DNA from: Tridacna crocea
Lineage: Eukaryota; Mollusca; Bivalvia; Cardiida; Cardiidae
Length of the DNA: 64,000 nt
Direction of reading: 5' to 3'
NCBI GenBank assembly: GCA_943736015.1
Contig: OX031072.1
Location: 258,001 to 322,000, forward strand
Shown: positions 48,701-52,023 of the stretch, piece by piece
How the letters are laid out: each line of letters starts with the position of its first letter
How positions within the stretch are numbered: the stretch's first letter is position 1
Notes under the pieces: model-generated
Database searches by the model: none
What the model saw: the letters and a program-made list of their open reading frames with translations, nothing else
Told to the model about the DNA's origin: nothing
Made by a program: the position numbers and the translations under genes

Positions 48701-51700
48701 GCATTTTCTCCTTTTCCCACAATGTTTTCTACACTTAAAAAGACTAATCTGATCATTTCAGCCACATGTAATTTTTGGTCTGCTTGTGCTTTTAAAATGG
48801 ACATGTGGAATATATAGAGTTATACTTGTGTTTGCTTGTTGCACGGCTTTTATAATTGTTATTTTGTAGGCTTTTTATTCTTTTGTTTCATCCATGCTGT
48901 TTGTTGTTATCACTTGTTTTCTGCACACATTGTGACCTGTTTGTTTGTTCCATCTTCACTTTCTGCCGTGTTTACAAACTTTTACACATTTCCAAGTAGA
49001 TTACATTTGCAGATGGTATCAAAATGTGGTGCAAGTCATGGGAGTTGTCTTGTACATGTACATGGTGCAAACATTTTGGGAAAAGGAGAAAATGCTGATC
49101 ACCAGTATATTTTTGCTGTTCCCAAAGTGTTTCCTTTTAACTCATTTCCAGTGTGACTGTTTCAAACTTGATAAAACTGCATACGAAAAAATAAACACAA
49201 CTCAAAAATTGAAATTTGTTTCCAACAGGATAGAAAACATTGTGAGAAAAGGAAAAAATGCTGGTTTCCAGCATTTTTTCCTTTTCTCACAATGTTTTCA
49301 AAAGTCTTCCATCTCAGGGTCATAAAAACCAGGGATTGTTTGGTAAAGGGTTAAATGTGGTTTATGTCATGGGAGTGGTCTCAACAAGAAGGAAAAAGTG
49401 GCTTTGAAAACCTGCTGAATGTTTAGTCAACAAAATGTTTCAGTTGTCTCCCTTGTTGTATTGTACAGACTTGCTTTGTGTTTCCTAGTGCTTGTATGAT
49501 GTTACTTGTGCAAGTACTTCAAACTCTGTACATGTATTCACATACCTGTTTCACGCTTTTCGCCAACCCCACCACATCTTGCACCAGCACCTATATTGAG
49601 CTATGAATTAAACTGATGCAAATGCTATTTTTCTTCAATTTATGAATGCATAAATTATTTAAAATTCATTTTGTAAAATTATTCCTATGATAAAAGTAAG
49701 CAAAATAGGGACTACTTGTCAATAGCAATAACTCATTACCAAACGACAATATTTTAGGCTTGTCCAAATCGAAGTCATTTCTATTTTGTTGTCTGCAAAT
49801 GCTTTTGATTTTGACAAGCCTAACATATTGTTGTTTGGTATTGAGTTAAGGTCTGTTTTAGATCAGGATATCTCTACATTGAGGACAAGATAAGACTGAA
49901 CATAGTATGCTACATGTTCTCAATCTAATCAGGCCTCAAAAAAGCACTAGAATAGTGACAGAAATCTAAAGGATCAGAGGCAGCTTTGACTACATTTACA
50001 TGTGTTCACATAAAGTACAGCCTATATACTGTGGATTCATATAATTTCGTTGGTATGAAATTTCGTGGATTTTTCAAATTCGGCATTTTCGTTGGACCGT
50101 AAATTCGTTGATTTTCCATTTCCAAAAGAAAATTTTTTTAGTGAAAAAAAATCTAAACTGTTCATTAATAAAGTGTGTCAAAGAAAGACAGATAACATGA
50201 GATGGGACATGATCGATGACAAGTATACAGGTATCGTATCGGGTGTAAAGGGTGTAAAGTTTATGACACTTATCTGATAATCTGATCCCCGGTCTCAAGT
50301 CTATCAATTAAGATATTCGTAATTATTTACAATTTACACAGTTATTATTTAATCCTGTAGTCACAGTTTACAATCAAATTTTAACCCGTAAAAGATACGA
50401 CGACGTTTTCAGAATCGTCTGCTTTGAAACTGCTGACTTTCGAAGCTACATGTATCCTTCCCACATGTCTGGGTCATATAGAAAAACAAGACTGCTTACG
50501 GCATATTCGCCGATATATTGTGACAGAAGGAAAGAGATCTTTTCTTTAGAGCTCGAGTCGTTTATCATTACTGAAATGATACATTTTACCTTGATCTCCA
50601 AAAGTGTGTCCGAAATAGGGTGGAAGTGTAAACTCCGACAAATTTGCATCTAGATCTATATTTAGAACAAGCGTGAAGGGTCAAAATTGTAGGAGACCTA
50701 AGTTTCGGCTTCCATTCAATCTTGCGCGACTTCCAAAAGTTGCTTTCTAATACGAGCTAAGCCATTGTGCAACTGAATGGGATAGATCGACGATCAGACC
50801 GCATGTTCTGTTTAGTCTGACACCGTCCAACAACACGTTGAAATCCGCCATCTTGTCATCACCAAATTCAATATTAGAACGACCCAAATATGAAACAAGC
50901 CGTCCGTCAACATGATTTTATGCCAGTTGCAGGAACACACGCGCTTGCAGTAAAATGTTGATTTGGGGTAGATCTATGACGTAATGTGTAGGTCATTCGA
51001 GCAAGAGGGTTGTAAAACAAACGTTTGTTGTACTAATTTACGACTTTTTTACCCCACGAAATCGTTTAGAAATGGCTGTTTCAAAAACACCTGGGCAGTC
51101 GTGTCACATGTTTTGTGTAGTCGGCAGAAAATTGCTTTGGCTGTATGAAAAAAAATCCTCGCAGCCGAAATGCAACAGTAAAAGATAAACATGGATTACT
51201 TGATCCGATGCGTGTAGGTAATTTTTCAACAGTATTTATGCCGTCGTCGCCGGGATAACAGAAAAAGAAATGAAGTTAAGGCAATGAAAAATCACTATTT
51301 TTACTCGGTAATTGTTAAGTCTCAAAGAAGTCTTTGTAGGAACAAATAATCTGAGGTGTAAATAACTTTCTGTTCGATAGTGTGTACATTTTAACGTTGG
51401 CGTCGTCACGTTCGTTATTGATCAATGAAGCCGAACCCAACTTAGTTGAAGATGGCAAAGGACCTATCTTTCGTCGGGAACTTGAATTCGTGGACTTACC
51501 TACCCACGAAATCAACGAAAATTAGTACTCAACGAATATTAATGGTTTCACAGTATATAGTCACTACAGAGTAGTATATTCAGTGGCAATTATCCTTTAA
51601 CCATACAATCCATAGTTTTAATAAAACTGGTGATGAACACTTTTGAAAAACATAGTGGGAAATGGAGAAAATGCTGGTAACCAGAATTTTCTCCTCTTTC

Positions 51701-52023
51701 CACAATGTTTTTCTACCCAACAGACAAATCTCATAATTTGAGCCGAATCTGATTTGTTGTCAACAAGTACTTTCATTGTACATGAGTTTAGAATTTGTCC
51801 ATGTGGGAAAAAGTTATAATATTCACTTTATTTGCTTTCAGAATACACAATGGGCACCAACTCTTCCAGAGGGGACAGTTTCCATGGTGATGACAGCGGT
51901 ATCATCAGCCCCTTTGTCCCTGTTCAAGGCCAAAGACGAGGCGGGGACAAAGCAAGGAAATCTAAAAAGATGGAACCAGTGTCTCCAACAGCCAAACAGA
52001 AAAATAACTGTAAACAGCAGTAA
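15710..52023 (+). CDS. CCDC50: CCDC50/Ymer homologue, 13-exon gene
   Basis: Joined coding exons: 15710-15776, 28476-28538, 29277-29415, 30640-30733, 33242-33328, 35324-35471, 36303-36384 (or 36372), 40089-40251, 41585-41734, 42314-42825, 43680-43867, 46291-46383, 51842-52023. All phases agree and give 655 residues (651 with the short exon 7). Residues 1-89 match the CCDC50 N-terminal domain: VRKEWSVFEDGAIAYQLQ aligns with the vertebrate VCRDFAVLEDHTLAHSLQ block. MIU-like ubiquitin-binding helices of the DExxAxxLxEEE type occur in exons 4, 5, 8 and 9, with a basic coiled coil in exon 6. A PPALPPR possible SH3-binding motif lies near residues 337-343, and the tail is disordered and polar. In vertebrates CCDC50 (about 306 or 482 residues by isoform) is a phosphotyrosine adaptor in EGF-receptor and NF-kB signalling and a ubiquitin-binding autophagy receptor that dampens RIG-I-like signalling. 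The same role here is inference. Introns fill about 35 kb and are crowded with MITEs. Small extra exons could have been missed. Confidence 0.85.
15885..16210. mobile_element. Two abutting diverged TTAA MITEs
   Basis: Copies at about 15885-16012 and 16012-16210 lie in CCDC50 intron 1. The first has an altered hairpin (GGTGGTTTCCAGCAG); the second has GCTGATTACATGCA. TTAA ends are lost. Confidence 0.5.
16858..16930 (+). repeat. Family D palindrome
   Basis: GAGTGTAGATCCAAGACCAG and CATACTGATCTTGATCTGTA with CCACAAAAG. Arms are partly diverged. Confidence 0.6.
16957..17169 (-). mobile_element. TTAA MITE, type B
   Basis: TTAA at 16953 and 17170. Ends are CTCTTTACCACATC and CATGTGGGAAAGGG; core is CCTGGTTACCAGC. 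Confidence 0.7.
17328..17896. mobile_element. Two partial TTAA MITEs
   Basis: A copy without clear ends lies at 17328-17515 (core GCTGGTAACCAGC, intact stem). A left half at 17806-17896 starts CCCATTACCACCCAATCCCT and breaks after the first arm. Confidence 0.55.
18385..18586 (+). mobile_element. TTAA MITE, type B
   Basis: TTAA at 18381 and 18587. The left arm is shortened (CCTTTTACCACAGCCCTGC); the right end is CATGTGGTAAAGAA. Confidence 0.7.
18665..18738 (+). repeat. Family D palindrome
   Basis: AATCAAAGATCAAACTGCAC and GCCTGATCTTGGTCTACACT then CCACAAAAG, 26 bases before the next MITE. Confidence 0.6.
18765..18986 (+). mobile_element. TTAA MITE, type A
   Basis: TTAA at 18761 and 18987. 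The hairpin has one mismatch pair near the loop (GCTCGTCACTAGC). A very decayed copy follows at 18998-19146. Confidence 0.75.
19147..19886. other. Intron 1 stretch, no gene seen
   Basis: A short local duplication (GTGGTTGATTGATGAG / GTGGTTGATTGAGGAG) lies at 19190-19245. The rest is AT-rich without recognised elements. Confidence 0.4.
19887..20107 (+). mobile_element. TTAA MITE, type B
   Basis: Left flank TCAA (mutated), right TTAA at 20108. Ends are CCCTTTACCATACA and TCGTGTGGTAAAGGG; the hairpin is perfect around GCTGGTTACCAGC. Confidence 0.75.
20200..20441 (-). mobile_element. TTAA MITE, type B, with internal duplication
   Basis: The arm segment GAAAATTTGAAATTTCTTTT is partly repeated next to the hairpin. 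The right TTAA is at 20442. Confidence 0.65.
20611..20848 (+). pseudogene. Duplicated gene start, left copy (unknown family)
   Basis: The ATG at 20611 opens nine codons (MAAPTRLHK) followed by a donor, AAG/GTAAGC. After a possible 52-base intron, a frame from 20690 runs VVARNVWDVSAYFCIVPLVV, CYLLKTFNPTNLRQRLRFLN and stops at 20846. It contains a hydrophobic segment followed by an Arg-rich helix. It lies in the left arm of a 4 kb inverted duplication inside CCDC50 intron 1. The family is not recognised; it may be a real small gene or transposon-borne. Confidence 0.35.
21345..21850. repeat. 0.5 kb foldback (arms ~150-190 bp)
   Basis: Left arm 21345-21507 and right arm 21640-21850 are inverted copies. 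Shared blocks include TTAGCCTAG(T/C)GATAGACAAC, GGAGGCCATTCGCTGACGTC and TAATCCGAAA. The spacer of about 130 bases is AT-rich. Confidence 0.75.
22088..22108 (+). repeat. Poly-C run
   Basis: About 21 consecutive C bases. The length is liable to sequencing error. Confidence 0.8.
22110..23680 (+). repeat. Tandem ~400 bp duplication; copy 1 carries an insertion
   Basis: Copy 1 is 22110-22305 plus 23082-23285; copy 2 is 23286-23672. Shared blocks include ATAGATCTATATTTT, GATAGTTTGAAGTCCCCCTG, GGGTTTTCACGCTTTTTTGG and TGTTACTCTGTCATAAATGA. Only copy 1 is split by the foldback element 22306-23072. Confidence 0.8.
22306..23072. mobile_element. 767 bp foldback transposon with 9 bp target duplication
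   Basis: Flanked by GTAGTGTCA at 22297-22305 and 23073-23081. Both ends carry several copies of CATTTCGTACCAT in opposite orientation (22325-22455 and 22935-23066), giving subterminal inverted arrays. The interior is AT-rich with no coding capacity. A 9 bp duplication suggests a Mutator-like (MULE) non-autonomous element. The paralogous site at 23467-23475 has the target once, confirming the boundaries. Confidence 0.8.
24108..24427 (-). pseudogene. Duplicated gene start, right copy (in-frame stop)
   Basis: On the minus strand, the same MAAPTRLHK start (24427-24401) and donor are preserved. The second segment begins VVARNVWDVSA but then hits TAA, after which homology to the left copy continues in the same frame (LLKTFNPTKFRRRLRFL) down to 24108. 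The lesion suggests this copy is decaying, or that the left copy is the better representative of an ancestral gene elsewhere. Confidence 0.35.
24600..24665 (-). repeat. Family D palindrome, diverged
   Basis: GCAGACAGTTTAGATCAAGA, TCAGACTGCAGATGACA and TGCCATCTGATCT. Confidence 0.5.
24780..25016. mobile_element. Decayed TTAA MITE pieces
   Basis: A right-end piece (GGCATTGTGTGGTAAATGG at 24836) is followed by a hairpin copy with loop GCTGAAAACCAGAA and the end TGCATTAAAAGG, sharing its TTAA with the next element. Confidence 0.5.
25021..25250 (-). mobile_element. TTAA MITE, type B
   Basis: TTAA at 25017 and 25251. The ends CTCTTTACC and GGTAAAGAG match each other exactly. Confidence 0.75.
25378..26115. 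mobile_element. Three partial TTAA MITEs
   Basis: A full-core copy without ends (25378-25566), a right half (25765-25857) and a decayed reverse copy (25897-26115). Between them at 25590-25700 is a tRNA-like stretch (ACAGCTCAGTTGGT, GTTAGCTGGTTCG). Confidence 0.5.
26447..27078. mobile_element. Three neighbouring TTAA MITEs
   Basis: A type B copy at 26447-26681 (right TTAA at 26682), a short decayed copy at 26686-26808, and one at 26925-27078 that starts CTCTTTACCACAAAATCCCG and is cut where the next element begins. Confidence 0.6.
27084..27303 (-). mobile_element. TTAA MITE, type B
   Basis: TTAA at 27080 and 27304; ends CTCATTAACAAACAAC and TTGTGTGGCAATGGG. A decayed relative follows at 27513-27693. 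Confidence 0.75.
27695..27775 (+). repeat. tRNA-like SINE fragment
   Basis: TTAGCACAGTTGTAGGCATA and GTGGTTGCGAGTTCGATACC at promoter-box spacing; no closed cloverleaf. Confidence 0.4.
27983..28429. mobile_element. Two TTAA MITEs in opposite orientation sharing one TTAA
   Basis: Copies 27983-28204 (+) and 28209-28429 (-) meet at the single TTAA 28205-28208; outer TTAAs are at 27979 and 28430. The second has the ACTGTGGG/CCCACAGT stem. They end 46 bases before CCDC50 exon 2. Confidence 0.8.
28476..28538 (+). CDS. CCDC50: CCDC50 exon 2 (family N-terminal domain)
   Basis: It lies between TTTCCATTTCAG and a perfect GTAAGT donor, 63 bases, phase 1 in and out. It encodes (V)RKEWSVFEDGAIAYQLQNEE, the most conserved part of CCDC50. 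It is too short for a routine ORF search. Confidence 0.85.
28614..29242. mobile_element. Run of three TTAA MITEs between exons 2 and 3
   Basis: 28614-28794 (+, internally deleted), 28799-29009 (-) sharing TTAA 28795-28798, and 29037-29242 (+, hairpin damaged). The last TTAA (29243) is 30 bases before exon 3. Confidence 0.75.
29277..29415 (+). CDS. CCDC50: CCDC50 exon 3 (N-terminal coiled coil)
   Basis: The acceptor is TTGTTGACAG and the donor is GCACA/GTAAGG. It encodes DRHYGLNRFNRRTVREDLPL and then a heptad-rich segment ending LQALRAQ. This corresponds to the vertebrate EHHLASNVQRNRLVQHDLQ region and the start of the coiled coil. The acceptor sits only 30 bases after the TTAA closing a MITE. 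Confidence 0.85.
29610..29829 (+). mobile_element. TTAA MITE, type B
   Basis: TTAA at 29606 and 29830. Perfect hairpin with the ACTGTGGG/CCCACAGT variant; ends CTCTTTACCACAC and GTGTGGTAAAGAG are exact inverses. Confidence 0.8.
29945..30065. mobile_element. Decayed TTAA MITE
   Basis: Only the damaged core (CACATTGTGGAAAATGAGAG, CCACAATGTTTTCCACCCT) is recognisable. Confidence 0.4.
30144..30364 (-). mobile_element. TTAA MITE, type B with CCCTTTCCC ends
   Basis: TTAA at 30140 and 30365; end GTTTAGGAAAGGG. A decayed copy at about 30480-30616 follows and ends 23 bases before exon 4. Confidence 0.75.
30640..30733 (+). CDS. CCDC50: CCDC50 exon 4 (MIU-like helix, copy 1)
   Basis: It encodes AEEDERVAKELMEKEQLQVE then AHRMAAELTDE, between ACTTGTAG and GAG/GTAGAC. 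The D-E-R-V-A-x-x-L-M-E pattern fits the inverted ubiquitin-interacting motif described for CCDC50. A degraded MITE ends 19 bases before the acceptor. Confidence 0.8.
30918..31130 (-). mobile_element. TTAA MITE, type A, reverse
   Basis: TTAA at 30914 and 31131. The hairpin loop is shortened (ATTGCTCATCCTTCACC), losing part of one arm. A partial type B copy follows at 31140-31327. Confidence 0.75.
31341..32015. mobile_element. Tandem run of three TTAA MITEs
   Basis: 31341-31561 (+), 31566-31786 (+) and 31791-32015 (-). Neighbours share the four-base junctions at 31562 (TTAA) and 31787 (TAAA). The first has a perfect hairpin around GCTGGTAACCAGC. Minus-strand open frames here (31813-32028) are MITE translations. 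Confidence 0.8.
32150..32610. mobile_element. Family E MITE with a second hairpin inside
   Basis: Ends are GCTCTGACAAAAGGGGGCTT and AACCCCCATTTCACAGAGC. A long hairpin at 32249-32321 (AAACCCTATGTTGTGGGTAC and inverse) encloses a smaller one (GTCGTCTCGATGAGACGA). A third, TTAGCCTGCAGGGGCTGATCAGGCTGA, is near the right end. Confidence 0.6.
32850..33235 (+). repeat. Pyrimidine-rich tract upstream of exon 5
   Basis: Nearly 400 bases with very few purines on the plus strand (CTCTCTCTGTCTC-type runs), ending 7 bases before the exon 5 acceptor. The 90-residue open frame in it is low-complexity. Confidence 0.75.
33242..33328 (+). CDS. CCDC50: CCDC50 exon 5 (MIU-like helix, copy 2)
   Basis: 29 codons, phase 0 at both ends, acceptor TTTGTTTAG, donor GAG/GTAGGG. 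The residues ADERIAKQLMEEEKLQIQ and the shared ending EL(T/N)DE show it is a duplicate of exon 4. A long pyrimidine-rich tract precedes it. Confidence 0.8.
33363..33782. mobile_element. Two abutting TTAA MITEs
   Basis: 33363-33568 (+, damaged stem AACATTGAGAGAAAAGG) and a decayed reverse copy 33573-33782 with the right TTAA at 33783. Confidence 0.6.
33787..34768. other. Intron 5 stretch, no gene seen
   Basis: AT-rich unique-looking sequence; the small open frames (33809-33997, 34528-34737) lack family features. Confidence 0.35.
34769..34949 (+). other. Coding-like segment inside CCDC50 intron 5 (two open frames)
   Basis: A good acceptor (TATTATTTCAG) precedes two overlapping open frames. 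In phase 0, as exon 5 requires, it reads SGTYLSHMAKVMVQEKKEPE and stops at 34894, which would be an alternative last exon. In another frame it stays open to about 34949 with a basic stretch (KKGAREHPVPKRKFKTCSAR). No donor or family was recognised. It may be an alternative exon, an old retrocopy fragment or chance. Confidence 0.25.
34957..35147 (-). mobile_element. TTAA MITE, shortened
   Basis: Starts CCCTTTCCCAAACTGAAAGC, so the outer arm is deleted. One hairpin arm is partly deleted (CATTGTGGAAGAAAGTGCTG). Confidence 0.55.
35324..35471 (+). CDS. CCDC50: CCDC50 exon 6 (basic coiled coil)
   Basis: The acceptor is CTTTTAAG and the donor is CGAG/GTGTGT. It encodes EFAKAVQEKEKQKYERYLEK followed by a highly charged K/E helix ending EEARINVR. 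It enters in phase 0 and leaves in phase 1, matching exons 5 and 7. A MITE copy starts about 30 bases after the donor. Confidence 0.8.
35503..36170. mobile_element. Three TTAA MITEs between exons 6 and 7
   Basis: 35503-35667 and 35673-35845 share TTAA 35669-35672, and both lack the second hairpin arm. 35956-36170 is nearly complete (TTAA at 35952, TGAA on the right). Confidence 0.6.
36303..36384 (+). CDS. CCDC50: CCDC50 exon 7 (two alternative donors)
   Basis: The acceptor is CTTATTGCAG. It encodes GSQEDLEEQMTDMNLRQNGA and then PGTRYNYR. Donors at 36373 (CAG/GTATAA) and 36385 (ACAG/GTAGTG) are both in phase 2, so the two forms differ only by four residues around YNY. Which donor is preferred cannot be told from sequence. 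Confidence 0.7.
36463..36655 (+). repeat. tRNA-derived SINE, second copy
   Basis: ATAACTTAGTCGGTAGAGCG, TGATGTTTCGGGTCACT and GTGTGGGTTTGGTTCC align with the SINE at 8075, as does the tail (AATGTCAAACCAAGGTTTCA). Confidence 0.6.
36660..36879 (+). mobile_element. TTAA MITE, type B, reference copy
   Basis: A well-preserved example of the main family. TTAA flanks at 36656 and 36880. The left arm contains ATTACCACACAATCCCTACT, then a perfect hairpin of ~32 bp stems (GAAAACATTGTGGGAAAAGG, AGAAAATGCTGG and inverse). The right arm contains TTTCAAATTTTCAGT, TTTTGTCGTCTGCAAATG and TTGTCGTTTGATAATGGG. The two arms differ, so each copy has an orientation; those starting with the CAAACGACAA arm are called reverse. 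TTAA plus CCC ends point to piggyBac-type mobilisation, by analogy. Confidence 0.8.
37008..37072 (+). repeat. Family D palindrome, well preserved
   Basis: AGATCAGACTGCACAAAATGTGCAGTCTGATCT is a perfect hairpin (stem 15, loop AAA), then ACACTGTCTGCTGC. Confidence 0.7.
37152..37605. mobile_element. Two reverse TTAA MITEs
   Basis: 37152-37374 (right TTAA 37375, damaged core GGTTTACAGC) and 37396-37605 (TTAA at 37392 and 37606, core GCTGGTTATCAGC). Confidence 0.7.
37661..38093 (+). mobile_element. Type B and type A MITEs joined at one GTAA
   Basis: Type B at 37661-37878 (TTAA at 37657) abuts type A at 37883-38093 (TTAA at 38094). The junction is GTAA at 37879, a mutated TTAA. Confidence 0.75.
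38098..38650. other. Intron 7 stretch, no gene seen
   Basis: AT-rich, no element recognised. Confidence 0.35.
38653..38858 (-). mobile_element. Decayed TTAA MITE
   Basis: CTCTATACCACT start; core reduced to GAAATGGTTACCACCATTTTC. Confidence 0.45.
39317..40050. mobile_element. Three diverged TTAA MITEs before exon 8
   Basis: 39317-39494 (TTAA at 39313), 39670-39815 (core lost) and 39832-40050 (right TTAA 40051, 34 bases before exon 8). Confidence 0.55.
40089..40251 (+). CDS. CCDC50: CCDC50 exon 8 (MIU-like helix, copy 3)
   Basis: The acceptor is ACCATTCCAG and the donor is AAG/GTATGG. It encodes an acidic linker (DGKIEDDGDFSDFYNLPENV) and the helix MQDEELAKLIQEQEHK, the best match in the gene to the MIU consensus. 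MITEs lie 34 bases upstream and 26 bases downstream of the exon. Confidence 0.85.
40282..40502 (+). mobile_element. TTAA MITE, type A
   Basis: TTAA at 40278 and 40503. Perfect inner hairpin GAAATTGCTCGTCACGAGCAATTTC. It starts 26 bases after the exon 8 donor. Confidence 0.8.
40850..41486. mobile_element. TTAA MITE halves and one full copy
   Basis: Right halves at 40850-40960 and 40962-41098, a decayed piece at 41141-41255, then a full reverse copy 41265-41486 flanked by GTAA and TCAA (both one change from TTAA). Confidence 0.6.
41585..41734 (+). CDS. CCDC50: CCDC50 exon 9 (charged coiled coil, MIU-like)
   Basis: The acceptor is CTTTACTACAG and the donor is CGG/GTAATA, phase 0 at both ends. 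It encodes RSKAEVDRLKLKEIEQQDKR and LAEIMQEQEKLRLKK. The QQDKRLAEIMQEQEK stretch resembles the other MIU-like helices. An open frame extends upstream, but the exon start is fixed by the acceptor. Confidence 0.8.
41765..42290. mobile_element. Two diverged TTAA MITEs between exons 9 and 10
   Basis: 41765-41972 (core GCTGGTTACCAGC but outer stem lost) and about 42085-42290 (intact core, ends lost). Confidence 0.55.
42314..42825 (+). CDS. CCDC50: CCDC50 exon 10 (long disordered, SH3-binding-like)
   Basis: The largest exon, 512 bases, between TGTATTTTAG and AG/GTACAG. It opens with DAAQRPPALPPRNDHDHRRY, where PALPPR fits a class II SH3 ligand. Low-complexity polar sequence rich in S, R, N and D follows, including several potential phosphorylation sites (SGSRES, SPSPGSYHS). 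It is unlike vertebrate CCDC50 in detail, as expected for a fast-evolving linker. Confidence 0.8.
43015..43233 (-). mobile_element. TTAA MITE, type B
   Basis: TTAA at 43011. The right TTAA is lost where GGTAATG runs into GAAATAG just before the minisatellite. Confidence 0.7.
43244..43535 (+). repeat. 22 bp minisatellite, about 13 copies
   Basis: The unit is CCATACCACAGGGAAAGGYAAC with few variants (ATACAACAGG, ACTCATACC, GGGAATGG). 22 is not a multiple of three, so the open frames on both strands (with repeated FPCGM/LSLWY peptides) cycle through three frames and are not genes. It starts at the damaged end of a MITE. Confidence 0.9.
43566..43640. mobile_element. TTAA MITE right-end fragment
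   Basis: TTTTCCCACTATGTTTTCTA and AAGCTTCCTTTTACGGG, ending in GGGGGTTAA. Confidence 0.4.
43680..43867 (+). CDS. CCDC50: CCDC50 exon 11 (disordered linker)
   Basis: The acceptor is CTATTTTTAG and the donor is GAAG/GTTAGT, phase 2 in and phase 1 out. It encodes HPTRGPAAHNTSIDNSSHYA and more polar sequence with no recognised motif. Inclusion rests on clean splice sites and phase agreement with both neighbours. Confidence 0.75.
43950..44582. mobile_element. Three TTAA MITEs after exon 11
   Basis: 43950-44162 (-, TTAA both sides, perfect core), 44167-44359 (+, changed core GCTGGTAGCCAGC) and 44364-44582 (+, core GCTGGTCACCAGC). The three cores differ at the loop while the stems stay paired. Confidence 0.7.
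44586..45233. other. Intron 11 stretch with a dispersed repeat
   Basis: 44935-45100 and 45480-45700 share AACAAG..GGGTAA, TTATGTCCCTTTTTCCAAGT, TTAAAATTT and GAAGAAG blocks. No coding potential. Confidence 0.45.
45238..45458 (-). mobile_element. TTAA MITE, type B
   Basis: TTAA at 45234 and 45459, perfect hairpin apart from GTTGG/CCCAC. Confidence 0.75.
45880..46180. mobile_element. Two decayed TTAA MITEs before exon 12
   Basis: Cores AGTGCTGGTAACGGCATTTT and GGATTATTTCCAGCATTTTC; both have lost their ends. Confidence 0.45.
46291..46383 (+). CDS. CCDC50: CCDC50 exon 12 (short basic exon)
   Basis: 93 bases, phase 1 at both ends, so it can be skipped without changing frame. It encodes EMEWDPNVRGSIRRGSLSRL and then HGPASVNHGFE. 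RRGSLS is a candidate basophilic kinase site. The acceptor is GTGTGTTCAG and the donor is GAAG/GTAATA. Confidence 0.7.
46454..46729. mobile_element. 275 bp MITE with ~30 bp inverted ends
   Basis: The ends TATGTGACCCATCACGCAAA and inverse TTTGCGTGATGGGTCACATA extend through AAGGGACC. Inside is a hairpin AACCCTGGTCAGCCTGCACA with GACTAGGGTTGACA, related to family E. Confidence 0.7.
47011..47155 (-). mobile_element. TTAA MITE half copy
   Basis: The reverse arm (TCTTGTCCAAATCAAAAGCA) up to GCTGGTTACCAG; the second arm is missing. Confidence 0.5.
47188..47350. mobile_element. 163 bp foldback MITE
   Basis: The left arm ATAATCTTCTTTCTATAGTG plus TTTATCATTCAATAAACCAC pairs with the right arm GTGGTTTAATGAATGATAAA plus CCAAGAAAGAAAGATTAT. 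The spacer is TGAGGCATAG to GCCTTAGTGG. Confidence 0.7.
47438..47640 (-). mobile_element. TTAA MITE, type C (mixed hairpin)
   Basis: Left flank TTAG, right TTAA at 47641; ends CCCTTTCCCAAAC and GTTTGGGAAAGGG are exact inverses. The perfect stem combines the type B outer stem (ACTGTGGGAAAAGGAGAAA) with the type A inner loop (TTGCTCGTTACGAGCAA). Confidence 0.8.
47857..48078 (+). mobile_element. TTAA MITE, type A
   Basis: TTAA at 47853, TTGA on the right. Loop GCTCATGACGAGC. Confidence 0.75.
48083..48398. other. Intron 12 stretch, nothing recognised
   Basis: No element, exon or RNA gene seen. Confidence 0.35.
48403..48818 (+). mobile_element. Two TTAA MITEs sharing TTAA 48605
   Basis: 48403-48604 has lost its first hairpin arm (CCTTTGGTAACCAGC). 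48609-48818 has a near-perfect core but diverged outer arms. Confidence 0.65.
49070..49350 (-). mobile_element. TTAA MITE with doubly compensated hairpin, plus a partial copy
   Basis: A partial core lies at 49070-49131. The full copy 49141-49350 (TTAA at 49137 and 49351) has a perfect 32 bp stem at 49233-49264/49268-49299. It differs from consensus at two places, each changed on both arms (GTGAG/CTCAC and GGAAAAA/TTTTTCC). Confidence 0.8.
49742..49845. mobile_element. Core-less mini MITE with two identical arms
   Basis: It starts CTCATTACCAAACGACAATA, TTTTAGGCTTGTCCAAATCG and ends with the inverse (TTGACAAGCCTAACATATTG, TTGTTTGGTATTGAG) before TTAA at 49846. Both ends are the arm found on only one side of other copies, so this is a ~100 bp palindrome lacking the usual hairpin. 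Confidence 0.7.
50025..51562. mobile_element. 1.5 kb element with inverted ends (ACTGTGGATTCAT)
   Basis: The left end TATACTGTGGATTCATATAA then TTTCGTTGGTATGAAATTTCG is the imperfect inverse of the right end CACGAAATCAACGAAAATTA to TGGTTTCACAGTATATA. The interior has a family D palindrome (50775-50830) and no transposase-like frame, so it is non-autonomous or decayed. Confidence 0.65.
51600..51813 (+). mobile_element. Diverged TTAA MITE before exon 13
   Basis: Core GCTGGTAACCAGAATTTTCTC; ends decayed to TTTAACCATACAATCCA and CATGTGGGAAAAAG. It ends about 28 bases upstream of the last exon. Confidence 0.55.
51842..52023 (+). CDS. CCDC50: CCDC50 exon 13 (C-terminus and stop)
   Basis: The acceptor is TTTGCTTTCAG. 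It encodes (E)YTMGTNSSRGDSFHGDDSG, a basic patch DKARKSKKM and the end KNNCKQQ, with TAA at 52021. A degraded MITE ends about 28 bases before the acceptor. The polyadenylation site was not identified; an AATAAA-like signal occurs near 54948 but the link is uncertain. Confidence 0.75.
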
